DNA of 64,000 bases, taken from the NCBI GenBank assembly GCA_963822145.1, contig CAWGGG010000002.1, positions 682,001-746,000 on the forward strand. Reading direction: 5' to 3'. The notes under the pieces were generated by a model. That model worked only from the letters and a program-made list of their open reading frames with translations, made no database searches and was not told the origin of the DNA. The DNA comes from UBA5072 sp963822145. Its GTDB lineage: Bacteria; Bacteroidota; Bacteroidia; Bacteroidales; UBA10428. Below are positions 18,321 to 27,095 of this stretch, one piece after another. The position numbers were made by a program, and so were the translations under genes. Each line of letters opens with the position of its first letter. Position 1 is the stretch's first letter.

Positions 18321-19607
18321 TCAGAAATCAAAGCTCGCCAAAACTGAGATCCTGGTCGAATTGCCTTTCTGCATATCCAGGTTGGTTCTGGACCCGGTTG
18401 TAACTTCAAAACCAAGCCGGATGGTTTCAATGGGATTGTAGAAAGTGTTGATGGCAAAATACTGGCTTGATCTGAACGTATCGTCCGGCTCAAAATCCTT
18501 ACCCTTGATATAGGATGTTCCACCGGTAAGCGAAAATCTCCAGGAAGGACTAAAAACATAAGTATAGCACAAAAATCCTCCCTGAATGGCTTTGAGGGTC
18601 ATCTTCATCAAATCGGGATCGTATACGGCATCCAGCTGCCTGTCCACGAATCCCACGTAATAATTCGCAATGCCCTGGCCTATGGAGAATTGACCAGACA
18701 GTATGTTTTTCTTGTTGAAGGCCAGATTCGTACTGAGAAGTATTCCCCATCCATAGAGCACATCCATTTTTGTCTGGTTCAGATATTGTATTCTCCTGAA
18801 TATACCGGCAATTTGAATGTGTCCCAGTTTATTGAAATACTTATAGCGTCCTGCAATATCAAAGTTCCTTTGCTTGCTTTTATCCTGGATGAGGGTATCG
18901 GCCGGATTGTAGTAATCCGTCTGGGGTGATTCGAGCGATAGTCCGGCAATGCTTTTTTTTCCGAATTTCCTTTCGTACCGGATGATCCCATGCCGCTTAC
19001 TGAGACTGCTGTTTGGTCCCTCAAAATCCACGGTGGTGGGCAGCGAGGCATTATCCATGAATGTACTCCAGCTGTAACCGATCTTGAAAAAATTCCATTC
19101 GGCATAGGCATGCCGTAGACGCAACAATGATTCACTCCTACTCGCAAAATCAACTTCAATATAGGTTTTTATCTTTCCGACCTTAGTATTGGCGTTGCCT
19201 TCAATACCTATCCGTGATTGCCGGGCACCGGCGTATACACTTGACAAACCATCAATGGCCTCTTCGCCTACAGGTATATCGTAAGGCATAAACCCCTCGG
19301 TGCTGGGCATCCCGGTAAAATCGTAGTATGCATTTGTACGTAAGCTTCCCATAAACTTTATCTGGTACTTGGATTCCTCCATATCCAGAGGATTGATATC
19401 CCTGGCAACTTTGCTCGTGTCGGCCTTTATGGGCTGCAACGCAATGGTGTCAACACGGCTGGAAAACACATATACGGTATCTGTAATGATTTGCCTTTCA
19501 ACCCGGGTGATGGTAAGTTTCAGCGTATCCCTTACCTGTGCCTGGCCATTCAAATAGACCAGGATCAGTATGAACAGCAAATTATACTTCTTCGGAGGCA
19601 TTGCCAT
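18321..19607 (-). CDS. DcaP-like outer-membrane porin, second copy
   Basis: A 428-aa barrel protein starting MAMPPKKYNLLFILILVYLNGQAQ (signal peptide; ATG at 19601 is an alternative). The N-terminal ~65 residues are a spacer rich in Asp/Thr/Lys. The barrel then shows GSLRTNAYYDF, GARQSRIGIEGNANTKVGKI, LRLRHAYAEWNFFKIGYSWS, then TFMDNASLPTTVDFEGPN, the same series as in the porin at 15899, so the two are paralogues. It is convergent with the glutaminase gene. The 121-base convergent gap contains no clear terminator. Confidence 0.78.
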   Translation of the reverse strand: MAMPPKKYNLLFILILVYLNGQAQVRDTLKLTITRVERQIITDTVYVFSSRVDTIALQPIKADTSKVARDINPLDMEESKYQIKFMGSLRTNAYYDFTGMPSTEGFMPYDIPVGEEAIDGLSSVYAGARQSRIGIEGNANTKVGKIKTYIEVDFASRSESLLRLRHAYAEWNFFKIGYSWSTFMDNASLPTTVDFEGPNSSLSKRHGIIRYERKFGKKSIAGLSLESPQTDYYNPADTLIQDKSKQRNFDIAGRYKYFNKLGHIQIAGIFRRIQYLNQTKMDVLYGWGILLSTNLAFNKKNILSGQFSIGQGIANYYVGFVDRQLDAVYDPDLMKMTLKAIQGGFLCYTYVFSPSWRFSLTGGTSYIKGKDFEPDDTFRSSQYFAINTFYNPIETIRLGFEVTTGSRTNLDMQKGNSTRISVLASFDF

Positions 19608-19645
19608 TTTTAGTTAAAATACAATCATTACGAGCATTAGACTAT

Positions 19646-20179
19646 TTATAGTGTAAAATCCCACTTATAGGAAATTCCCTTTTTCAGGATCTCCCTGCCA
19701 AAGACAGGATAAATACCGGGTGATGAAGAAAAATACGTAATCTCCTCATCACTGAAAATCAAATCCTTCTTTTCATGCGGAGCCAGGTTGTATATATTCT
19801 TGTTGATCCATACAAAAAGTGAATGATCCGTTCTGTTGATCAGTTCAATGTTGACATCTCCATTTTCATTTTCGCCCGATCTTTCGAAAAAATGCTGTTT
19901 TTGAAAATGGAGTGTATCGGTTACCGTTACTAAAGGTTCGTAAACAAATCCAAATGAACTCGACTCAATGTCAAAAACCTCAACAAATCCGTTTATTGGT
20001 TCTCCGGGAAGAATAACAAGAAGATTTGAACTGCTGACTGTATATAAAACCTTTGAATTCACTCCGGGACCTTCCCTGAAATTGATTTCGGACTGGGAAC
20101 CGCCCAGTTTCAGCTGGCCGTAAATCGGTAATTTGGTTGCCAACAGCAGCAGCAATAAAGTCAATGATAGATTTTTCAT
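19646..20179 (-). CDS. Exported protein with bacterial SH3 (SH3b) domain
   Basis: A 177-aa protein with signal peptide MKNLSLTLLLLLLATKLPIYGQ. The mature start EINFREGPGVNSKVLYTVSSS matches the SH3b pattern (VNVREGPGTSYKVL), a small domain that often binds cell wall. The C-terminal half (NGDVNIELINRTDHSLFVWI onward) is not recognised. The ATG at 20179 is preferred to 20215 because the upstream residues (MESASGKEKMDP) would spoil the signal peptide. The role is unknown. Confidence 0.65.
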   Translation of the reverse strand: MKNLSLTLLLLLLATKLPIYGQLKLGGSQSEINFREGPGVNSKVLYTVSSSNLLVILPGEPINGFVEVFDIESSSFGFVYEPLVTVTDTLHFQKQHFFERSGENENGDVNIELINRTDHSLFVWINKNIYNLAPHEKKDLIFSDEEITYFSSSPGIYPVFGREILKKGISYKWDFTL

Positions 20180-20231
20180 CGGGTCCATTTTTTCCTTACC
20201 AGAGGCGGATTCCATTATTAAAGCGGTTAAA

Positions 20232-20239
20232 CAAATTTA
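20232..20239 (-). promoter_or_regulatory. Candidate -7 element for the SH3b gene
   Basis: Plus-strand CAAATTTA reads TAAATTTG on the minus strand, an exact TAnnTTTG match. The predicted start (~20225) is ~46 bases upstream of the ATG at 20179. The rest of the 260-base gap to the TetR remnant shows no gene. Confidence 0.4.
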
Positions 20240-20439
20240 ACTTTTCTAATCAATATTTCCACATTTTTCCGATTGTCCCTTGTTTACCGGGAGATTCACT
20301 TTTTATACCGATTCTGTGAGCTTCTGGAAGGGAGTAATCATCGAGTTCCTGTAGAATGGTCTTCTGCCAAAAGATGTCCTTTTAAACCTTACCGATCACG
20401 AGAATTTCGACAAAAATCCGCCTGTGCGCGGAAAAGCGA

Positions 20440-21052
20440 TCAGGGATTTTGTTTCCGCAAACCCGGATTTCGGAAAGGAATAACAGGAGTGTTATCGTTA
20501 ATCTGAGCCATTTGTTTAAGCCTGTCCACCACCAGGGAAAATTCTTCCACCAGCTCGTGCAGATTCTGTACACTCAAATTTTCTGCCGTTAACCGGATAA
20601 AAAACAAATCCCGCAGAATATCCCACAGTGTTGCGGAAAGGGAATGATTTTCAGGGATTCCAATATAAGAACGCCATAAGGGCAGGACCACTTTTTCTGT
20701 TCTCTTCCTGACCTTGTTAAAGGCTTCTTTGAAAGCCGGGATATCCATATGGCTGCGTAACTGCTTCTGAACAAAGGCCGAGGTTTTATATGTCAATAAG
20801 CAATTCGAGATAATCCGGGTCGAAATAACGGCATTCTGCGACCTCCCGGCAAAATTGTTCTATAATCCTGTAGTGGTATTGAATAAGGTCGGAGAAATAG
20901 ATGTCACGGTCACCGAAATGATAATAAAATCCCGATTTGTTCCTGCCCAGTATTCTGGCCAGCTTTTCAACCTGCAAACCTTCAGGACCCTCATGGGCAA
21001 AAAGTTCGTAGCCCGCTTCAATCCATTGTTGTGATGTCTCGTGATTCGACAA
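20440..21052 (-). pseudogene. TetR/AcrR family transcriptional regulator, frameshifted
   Basis: The first 88 codons (21052 to 20786) encode a TetR-type helix-turn-helix: LARILGRNKSGFYYHFGDRDIYFSDLIQYHY contains the recognition helix and the FYYHF signature. That frame ends LLIDI-stop. The sequence resumes in the +1 frame as YKTSAFVQKQLRSHMDIPAF and continues to 20440. Joining the frames by removing one A near 20790 gives one protein of ~204 aa, the normal TetR length. It is therefore a TetR gene with a single-base insertion: a real inactivating mutation, programmed frameshifting or a sequencing/assembly error. It lies downstream of the MscS gene, with its own candidate promoter at 21114-21121. 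Confidence 0.8.
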
Positions 21053-21093
21053 AGTCAGTATTGTATGAATTGTGAATTGCTGAAGGTCAATTC

Positions 21094-21121
21094 AACCGGT
21101 TCTAAATTCCACCCAAATATA
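21094..21121 (-). promoter_or_regulatory. Candidate promoter and possible TetR operator
   Basis: Plus-strand CAAATATA at 21114-21121 reads TATATTTG on the minus strand, an exact -7 match ~55 bases upstream of the TetR ATG. The 8-bp palindrome AACCGGTT at 21094-21101 lies just after the predicted start point, a position suited to autorepression. The operator role is inference. Confidence 0.35.
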
Positions 21122-21176
21122 CTTCAAATTGGAAAGACACTATTATTTTGGTGTTTATTCATAGTGGATAAGCTCT

Positions 21177-22823
21177 TTATAAAGGGACTTTTTTATCTTT
21201 TGCTGTTTCGCCGGCCAGGGGAATATCCCACTGATCCTTGGGCACGACCTTGGGTGTTTTGGGGTCGCGTTCATAGGCAGGGGTCATGATCTGGACATTG
21301 TTCTCGTTGAAAACATCCAGGATATGCTGGTGCAGGTCGGAATAAATCAGATGCATCCGGTACGCATCCCTGCAGTAAGCATTGATCTCATAGGTGATTG
21401 CAAAATCACCCAGTGCAAGCTTCAGTACAAAAGGAGCGGGTTGTTTCAGCAGCCCTTCTGTACGATCAGCAGCCAGTTTCAGCATGGCATCCACCATACG
21501 CCAGGGTGTTTCGTAACCAATGCCCACGGTGGTATGCAGGATCAGGCACTCGTTACGCGCTTTTGTGCTATAATTGGTGATACTGCTGCCCAGCAGTAAT
21601 GAATTCGGGATTACAACCTCTTCATTTTTAATCGAAAGCAGCCGGGTAACGAGGGTTTCCTGGTTTTCCACGAAACCAACCTGATCACCCACCTGAACGC
21701 GATCTCCCTTTTTAAAAGCCCTTCGGTAAGTCATGGAATAACCGGCTATCAGGTTGGAAATAAACGATGATGATCCCAGAGAGAACAGGACTCCGATGAA
21801 TACCGTTATGCCTTTAAAAGCATTCGATCCTGAACCTGGAATAAAGGGATAGGCAATGATCAGGGCAAAAACAACTACCAGTATGCGGAAGAGCCTGTAG
21901 GTGGGCATGGCCCAATCGGGGTCAAAATTCCTGATGGCGATTCCGCCTTGCCGTATTCCTTTGAACAGTAGCTTGCTCAGTTTGAGCAAATAACGGGTGA
22001 TCAGGTAAATGACGATAAGAAATACCAGATCGGGTATGAAGTTCAGGAGTCCTTTGCCGAGTGTCAGCAATGGATCCAGCAGCAGATTCAGAACATAGAT
22101 GGCCACACCACTGGTCCAGGGGAAGAGTCCAAGGAGGTACTCTAAAAACACAGCAATTAAGATTACAAGGGAAATGACCTTGAGTGTTTTGAAGCCCAAA
22201 TAATAGGCCTTCCAAAGCTGATTTGCACGGATAAGGCTGAAAGATTGATTTTCCACCATATCAATCCTTGCTTTGATCTTACTCTGTAATAATGCATTGA
22301 CTTTCCTGACCAGCCAAAGGTACAGAAACAGGATCAGGATCATCAGCAGGAGAGCACCCAGGGCATGCAATGCTTTTTTTACCACCAATGGCCGGCTTCG
22401 GTCATACCGGTATAACTCCATTGCCTCGATGGTCTTCTTCCGGATGATCTGGGCAAGGATGTCCCTGCTGATGCCGTCCGCATCAGCATCCATATCGTAT
22501 ACATTCATAATGAATTTCGTTCCGGCCTGGATCTCATGATGATCCTCCTTAGCCAGGATCTGCACAGAATCCGAAGGAACGGCCGGATCAGCAGCAGCTT
22601 CCCGTATCCTTTTGCTAATGGCGGCAGCTCTTTGCTCAGCGGTATAGGAAGATATGCCCCGCACCTGAAATAATACCTTGCCGTCGATTTTAACCGGGGC
22701 AACAGGTTGTTGTAGGCCCGGCATCTCGGGATCGATGTCGATGGTTTCCTGTGCGGCTGTAGTTCTTGTTAACAATACTACGATAAGCACTGTGTAACAG
22801 CAAAATGCACGTATAAATTTCAT
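21177..22823 (-). CDS. MscS-family mechanosensitive channel with periplasmic N-terminal domain
   Basis: A 548-aa channel. It has a signal peptide (MKFIRAFCCYTVLIVVLLTR), a ~125-residue periplasmic region, then about five membrane segments from ~150 to 360. The pore helix and beta domain are clear: SLGSSSFISNLIAGYSMTYR, RAFKKGDRVQVGDQVGFVEN, then VVIPNSLLLGSSITNYS. The C-terminal domain ends with NENNVQIMTPAYERDP. It should release solutes on osmotic downshift. Twice the length of E. coli MscS because of the extra N-terminal part, as in the larger YbiO/YnaI-like homologues. Confidence 0.93.
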   Translation of the reverse strand: MKFIRAFCCYTVLIVVLLTRTTAAQETIDIDPEMPGLQQPVAPVKIDGKVLFQVRGISSYTAEQRAAAISKRIREAAADPAVPSDSVQILAKEDHHEIQAGTKFIMNVYDMDADADGISRDILAQIIRKKTIEAMELYRYDRSRPLVVKKALHALGALLLMILILFLYLWLVRKVNALLQSKIKARIDMVENQSFSLIRANQLWKAYYLGFKTLKVISLVILIAVFLEYLLGLFPWTSGVAIYVLNLLLDPLLTLGKGLLNFIPDLVFLIVIYLITRYLLKLSKLLFKGIRQGGIAIRNFDPDWAMPTYRLFRILVVVFALIIAYPFIPGSGSNAFKGITVFIGVLFSLGSSSFISNLIAGYSMTYRRAFKKGDRVQVGDQVGFVENQETLVTRLLSIKNEEVVIPNSLLLGSSITNYSTKARNECLILHTTVGIGYETPWRMVDAMLKLAADRTEGLLKQPAPFVLKLALGDFAITYEINAYCRDAYRMHLIYSDLHQHILDVFNENNVQIMTPAYERDPKTPKVVPKDQWDIPLAGETAKDKKVPL

Positions 22824-22917
22824 AGTAATGTGGAGCTAATATGGTATGCCAATCTCTAAGGTAATATAAAATAATTAAAATAACCTACAACCGCGGTATC
22901 GTTTATTTCAAAAGGGA

Positions 22918-22970
22918 AACCCTGCCCCTCACCCAGGTTTAAGAACAAAGAGTGGGAAGGCGGCAGGGTT
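22918..22970 (-). terminator. Possible terminator hairpin after the asparaginase operon
   Basis: Inverted arms AACCCTGCC (22918-22926) and GGCAGGGTT (22962-22970) pair perfectly over 9 bp with a 35-base loop, 23 bases beyond the asparaginase stop. On the minus strand it is followed by a moderately T-rich run. The long loop makes this uncertain. Confidence 0.35.
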
Positions 22971-22993
22971 GATAAAAACCGTTAAAGATTTAA

Positions 22994-24067
22994 TCAATAC
23001 TGATAGAACAGGTTCTGTATTTCATCCAGTTTCCTCGGTTTAAGAAGTGCAACAGACAGCAGGATCCTGGATTTCTGGGGATTGAGGTCATAGGAGGCCA
23101 CCAGTCCCAGTTTGTCATCATCCACCTCCACATTGCGACCCACATTACCGGTGGCAACCCTCGAACTCCTGACCACTACCACGCCTTTCTGGCTGGCTCG
23201 GGCACAGGCTTCAAGAGCGGCTTTGGGCATATTGCCATTGCCAACACCGGCAATCACAATGCCTTTGGCACCGCGTTCCACCGAAGCATCGATCAGGTCG
23301 GCAGGCATATCGGTAAAGCCATAGATGATGTCAACCCGGGGAAAACTGGTAACACCGTCAATGCTGAATTCGCTCTGGGCGCCGAATTTGTTGTGGGGGA
23401 TCCGGTAATATTCAGCAACCCCATAGGCAACGGTACCGATCAATCCGCGCAGGGGCGACATAAAGGTCTGTACGGCCGTGGTGCTGACCTTCACCAGTGA
23501 CTGGGCCGAGTGGATCCAGTCGTTCATCACCAGCAATACCCCGTGCCCTTTTGCCTTGGGATCTGCTGCGACCGCTATGGCATTGTAAAGATTCAGGGGG
23601 CCGTCTGCACTGATGGCGGTGGAAGGCCTCATGGATCCAACCAGCACAACAGGCTTATCCGATTTTACCACCAGGTTCAGAAAATAGGCTGTTTCCTCCA
23701 TGGTGTCGGTGCCGTGGGTGATCACCACACCGTCGGTTTCCGGGGAGGCCAGTAATTCATTGATGCGCTTGGCCAGCTTGATCATGATCTCCATGCTCAT
23801 GTCCTGCGAACCTACGTTGGAGATTTGCTCGCCCTTAATGCTGGCAAGTTTGGTGGCGTCGGGCACTGCTTTGAGCATGGCATCAATGGTTACCTGTCCC
23901 GAAGTATATCCGGCCTGAGTACCCGTGGCGGCCGAACCGGCTATGGTGCCCCCGGTAGCCAGAATGACCACGTTGGGTAATTGTTTTTGCTGTCCGAAAA
24001 CAGCGATGCTTATTAAAAGAAACAGGCTAATTAGCGTGGTTCTCACCTGATTTTGTTTTGCCTTCAT
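22994..24067 (-). CDS. ansB: Exported type II L-asparaginase
   Basis: A 357-aa enzyme that hydrolyses asparagine to aspartate and ammonia. A signal peptide follows the ATG at 24067 (MKAKQNQVRTTLISLFLLIS, then IAVFGQ); the ATG at 24097 lies too far upstream. The body resembles E. coli AnsB throughout: ATGGTIAG with the nucleophile Thr, ITHGTDTMEETAYFL with the second-site Thr/Asp pair, GSMRPSTAISADGPLNLYNA, the conserved Lys in SLVKVSTT, VRSSRVATG and the C-terminal NLFYQY. High-affinity, periplasmic type by these features. Third gene after dcu and aspA; the spacer to aspA holds heptamer repeats. Confidence 0.96.
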   Translation of the reverse strand: MKAKQNQVRTTLISLFLLISIAVFGQQKQLPNVVILATGGTIAGSAATGTQAGYTSGQVTIDAMLKAVPDATKLASIKGEQISNVGSQDMSMEIMIKLAKRINELLASPETDGVVITHGTDTMEETAYFLNLVVKSDKPVVLVGSMRPSTAISADGPLNLYNAIAVAADPKAKGHGVLLVMNDWIHSAQSLVKVSTTAVQTFMSPLRGLIGTVAYGVAEYYRIPHNKFGAQSEFSIDGVTSFPRVDIIYGFTDMPADLIDASVERGAKGIVIAGVGNGNMPKAALEACARASQKGVVVVRSSRVATGNVGRNVEVDDDKLGLVASYDLNPQKSRILLSVALLKPRKLDEIQNLFYQY

Positions 24068-24090
24068 ATGGTTGTATTTTAATTGATAAT

Positions 24091-24164
24091 TTTTCACTTT
24101 TCACTTTTCATTTTTCGTTCTTCACTAGTTACTCGCTAGTCACTAGTCACTAGTCACTAGTCAC
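24091..24164. repeat. Heptanucleotide tandem repeats C (TTTTCAC x5 and TAGTCAC x5)
   Basis: Two adjoining 7-bp arrays on the plus strand. 24091-24125 has five units of TTTTCAC type (TTTTCAC twice, then TTTTCAT, TTTTCGT, TCTTCAC). 24126-24164 has TAGTTAC, a 4-base break, then four exact TAGTCAC units. Read on the minus strand, the second array begins with the TGA stop of aspA, and its GTGACTA unit puts TGA and TAG in every frame. It fills the aspA-ansB spacer. Confidence 0.85.
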
Positions 24165-25615
24165 TTCTCTTCCTGGCCGGTCATCTTCGCAGGATCGAGC
24201 AGATCCCTGATCTGTTCTTCCGTGAGCAGTTTCTTTTCGCGGATCAGCTCCAGGATCCCTTTATTGGTTGCCAGGGCTTCCTTGGCCAGCTCGGTTGTTT
24301 TTTCATACCCCAACACAGGATTTAGCGCGGTGACGATGCCCACGCTCCTTTCGATGTAACGCTTGCACACGTCCTCGTTGACGGTGATTCCTTCAATGCA
24401 GCTTTTCCTGAAAAGCGGGAAGGTCTTGAAAAACAGTCCCTGAGTTTCCATGATGGCCACTGCGACTACCGGTTCATAAGCGTTCAGCTGAAGCAAACCA
24501 TCCCGGGATGCCATGGTCACAGTGGCATCATTACCGATGGCCTTATAACATACCTCATTCATCAATTCGGGCATGACCGGGTTCACTTTCCCAGGCATGA
24601 TGGAAGATCCGGGTTGAAGGGGGGGCAGGTTGATCTCGAAAATTCCCGTGCGCGGTCCGGATGCCAGGAAGATCAGGTCGCTGCTGATCTTGGACATGGT
24701 GACAGCTATATTTTTCAATGCTGAAGAATACATCACGAATGCCTGCATGGAAGAGGTTGCAGCAATAAGGTCGGATCCCAATTTAATGGGTTTGCCGGTT
24801 ATTTTAGCCAGGTGGGCGGCGCATTTCTCACCATAGCCGGGCGTTGCGGTAATCCCTGTTCCGATGGCCGTGGCCCCCATGTTGATTTCATAAAGATAGG
24901 CTTCGGCATCTCTCAGTACTGAAATAGCGGCATCCAACTGATTGCCGAAGGCATGAAATTCCTGACCCACGGTCATGGGTACGGCATCCTGGCCCTCGGT
25001 ACGACCCATCTTCAGGATGTCGTTGAATTCATCGCCCTTTTTATGAAAGGCTTTGGATAATTCTTCTGCTTCCCGGATCACCTTGTCATTGTGCAGGATC
25101 AGTGCAACATGGATGGCCGTGGGGTACACGTCGTTCGTGCTCTGGCCCATGTTCAGGTCATCATGGGGCTCAATGTACTGGTATTCCCCTTTTTTATGAC
25201 CGCTCAGCTCCAGTGCAATATTGGCCAGCACTTCGTTGGCGTTCATATTGGCGGATGTACCGGCGCCGCCCTGGTAAAGATCAACCAGGAACTGGTCGTG
25301 ATACTTTCCATCCATGACAGCCTGACAGGCTTTTTCAATGGCCGCCAGTTTCTCCTTGCTTAACCTGCCCTCCACTTCATTGTTGGCGCGGGCGGCGGCC
25401 AGCTTCACCATGGCAAACGCCTTTACATAATCAGGATAGAATTGGGTGGTAACACCGCTGACCTGGAAGTTTTCCAATGCCCTGGCAGTTTGTACACCAT
25501 AATACGCATCGGCTGGAATTTGTTTTTCCCCCAGCAGGTCTTTTTCAGTGCGGGTCTGGGAAAATCCCTGCAACCCGCATAGTGCAATAGCAAATACTAA
25601 TAGTAACTGTTTCAT
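24161..25615 (-). CDS. aspA: Aspartate ammonia-lyase with an N-terminal signal peptide
   Basis: Fumarase/aspartase superfamily enzyme (484 aa) that converts aspartate to fumarate and ammonia. Identity rests on DLLGEKQIPADAYYGVQT, QGGAGTSANMNANEVLAN, GQSTNDVYPTA, ILKMGRTEGQDAVPMTVGQE and the signature loop GSSIMPGKVNP; GRTxxQDAVPMT favours aspartase over fumarase. The odd feature is residues 1-20, MKQLLLVFAIALCGLQGFSQ, an apparently complete signal peptide placed before the point where E. coli AspA begins to align. The enzyme is therefore predicted to be exported, unlike the well-studied cytoplasmic forms. It lies 19 bases after the dcu gene and before exported asparaginase. Its stop codon falls in heptamer repeat C. 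Confidence 0.95.
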   Translation of the reverse strand: MKQLLLVFAIALCGLQGFSQTRTEKDLLGEKQIPADAYYGVQTARALENFQVSGVTTQFYPDYVKAFAMVKLAAARANNEVEGRLSKEKLAAIEKACQAVMDGKYHDQFLVDLYQGGAGTSANMNANEVLANIALELSGHKKGEYQYIEPHDDLNMGQSTNDVYPTAIHVALILHNDKVIREAEELSKAFHKKGDEFNDILKMGRTEGQDAVPMTVGQEFHAFGNQLDAAISVLRDAEAYLYEINMGATAIGTGITATPGYGEKCAAHLAKITGKPIKLGSDLIAATSSMQAFVMYSSALKNIAVTMSKISSDLIFLASGPRTGIFEINLPPLQPGSSIMPGKVNPVMPELMNEVCYKAIGNDATVTMASRDGLLQLNAYEPVVAVAIMETQGLFFKTFPLFRKSCIEGITVNEDVCKRYIERSVGIVTALNPVLGYEKTTELAKEALATNKGILELIREKKLLTEEQIRDLLDPAKMTGQEEK

Positions 25616-25634
25616 CTAAAATAGTTTATTGGAT

Positions 25635-26984
25635 TTATAAAAGAATTAGCTGTAATAAGAGCCCCGCAATGACTGATGCCACTGTGGTGACAATACCGGG
25701 TAGCATGAAGCTGTGATTCAGCACATACTTTCCGATCCGGGTGGTGCCTGTCCTGTCGAACTGGATGGCCGTTAAAAGGGTGGGGTATCCCGGTATGAAG
25801 AAATGTCCGTTCACGGCCGGGAAGATCCCGAGCAGGTAGGCAGGGGACAGACCCAGGGTGAGTCCCAGGGGCATCAGCGCTTTGGTGGTGGCAGCCTGAC
25901 TAAAAAGCAGGATGCTCAGGGTGAACAGGGCAAGGGCAAAAAGCCAGGGATACTGGTTCACCAGCTGGCCCAGGGTATCCTTGATCACAACAAAGTTGTG
26001 GTCCATGAAGGAACTGCTCATCCACACCACGCCAAATACTGCAATGGTGGCCTGTCCGGCACTGGCAAAAAGGCTGGCCCTGGTAACCTGACCTGCCGTA
26101 GTGTTGGCGAAAAGAATGATCAGTCCGGCGGATGCCAGCATCACCATCATGATCATGGAGGGCATCTGCACCTGTCCGGAGACATTCACTGCAAAATTGG
26201 GTGTAAACCCGGTTATCCCGGAAAAGTCTGGCAACAGTCTGGGAAAGGAACCCAGTAGCACAACGGCCAGCACTGCAAGGCCGAAAATAACAAGCGATTT
26301 CACTGCCCCGGGCTTCATGACTACGGATTCCTCACTGCCGCTATCCAGGTTTTTGGCAAAAACAGGATCCTTCATTTTTTCAAGGAACACAGGATCTTCA
26401 TTTAATTCCTTTCCTCTTTTATAAACGAAGATGATCCCCACGATCACCCCGATCAGGGTGGCCGGAATGCACACCATAAGGATGTCGGCCAGCCGGATCC
26501 CGCTTGCTGTCAGCACCGTGAGCAGTGCCGCCGAGGCGGCCGAAACAGGACTTGCTGTTATGCCCATATGTGCTGCTGTAACGCTCATGCTCAGCGCCCG
26601 CTCGGGACGGATGCGGGCTTTGATGGCAACCTCGGCGATGATCGGCAGGATGGAATAAGAAATGTGCGCTGTGCCGGCAAACAGTGTAAAGCAGTAGGTT
26701 ACCAGCGGACCCAGGATGGTGATCTGTCCGGGACGGCTGCGGAGAATTTTTGCCGCCACGCTCACCAGGTAATCCATTCCGCCCGCCGCCTGCAAAGCCG
26801 CTGCTGCTGTAACCACGCTCATGATGATAAGCATGACCTCAAGGGGTGGATCGGATGGCTGCACACCGAAAACAAACAGCAGGATCAGCAGGCCGATCAT
26901 GCCCATAACGCCCAGTCCTATACCTGACATACGGGCACCAATAAAAATACAGATCAGCAGAATGGCCAGTTGAATGAAGATCAT
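25635..26984 (-). CDS. dcuB: Anaerobic C4-dicarboxylate transporter, DcuA/DcuB family
   Basis: A 449-aa inner-membrane carrier with ~11-12 hydrophobic segments. It matches Dcu proteins in GARMSGIGLGVMG, LQAAGGMDYLV, FAGTAHISYSILPIIAEVAI, IRPERALSMSVTAA and GITASPVSAA; the N-terminal half is nearer DcuB than DcuA by eye. Family members exchange fumarate, malate or aspartate for succinate during fumarate respiration. The ATG at 26984 (MIFIQLAILLICIF) matches E. coli starts; the in-frame ATG at 27026 adds 14 residues not found in the family. It heads the operon dcu - aspA - ansB, which explains its likely substrates: fumarate in, succinate out (inference). Confidence 0.92.
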   Translation of the reverse strand: MIFIQLAILLICIFIGARMSGIGLGVMGMIGLLILLFVFGVQPSDPPLEVMLIIMSVVTAAAALQAAGGMDYLVSVAAKILRSRPGQITILGPLVTYCFTLFAGTAHISYSILPIIAEVAIKARIRPERALSMSVTAAHMGITASPVSAASAALLTVLTASGIRLADILMVCIPATLIGVIVGIIFVYKRGKELNEDPVFLEKMKDPVFAKNLDSGSEESVVMKPGAVKSLVIFGLAVLAVVLLGSFPRLLPDFSGITGFTPNFAVNVSGQVQMPSMIMMVMLASAGLIILFANTTAGQVTRASLFASAGQATIAVFGVVWMSSSFMDHNFVVIKDTLGQLVNQYPWLFALALFTLSILLFSQAATTKALMPLGLTLGLSPAYLLGIFPAVNGHFFIPGYPTLLTAIQFDRTGTTRIGKYVLNHSFMLPGIVTTVASVIAGLLLQLILL

Positions 26985-27095
26985 AGGGTAAAATATTAAA
27001 ACGTGAAGCGGTTCAATACACACCACTAAAGTTAATCCAATTCCTTTTCAGACTGTAGACGGTGCCGTTCAAATGTAAGGCAGGTGCAGGGATTT

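Noticed and set aside
24161..25615. Class II fumarase instead of aspartase
   Set aside because: GRTxxQDAVPMT and the AspA-like N-terminal block fit aspartase, and neighbouring asparaginase and Dcu support it.
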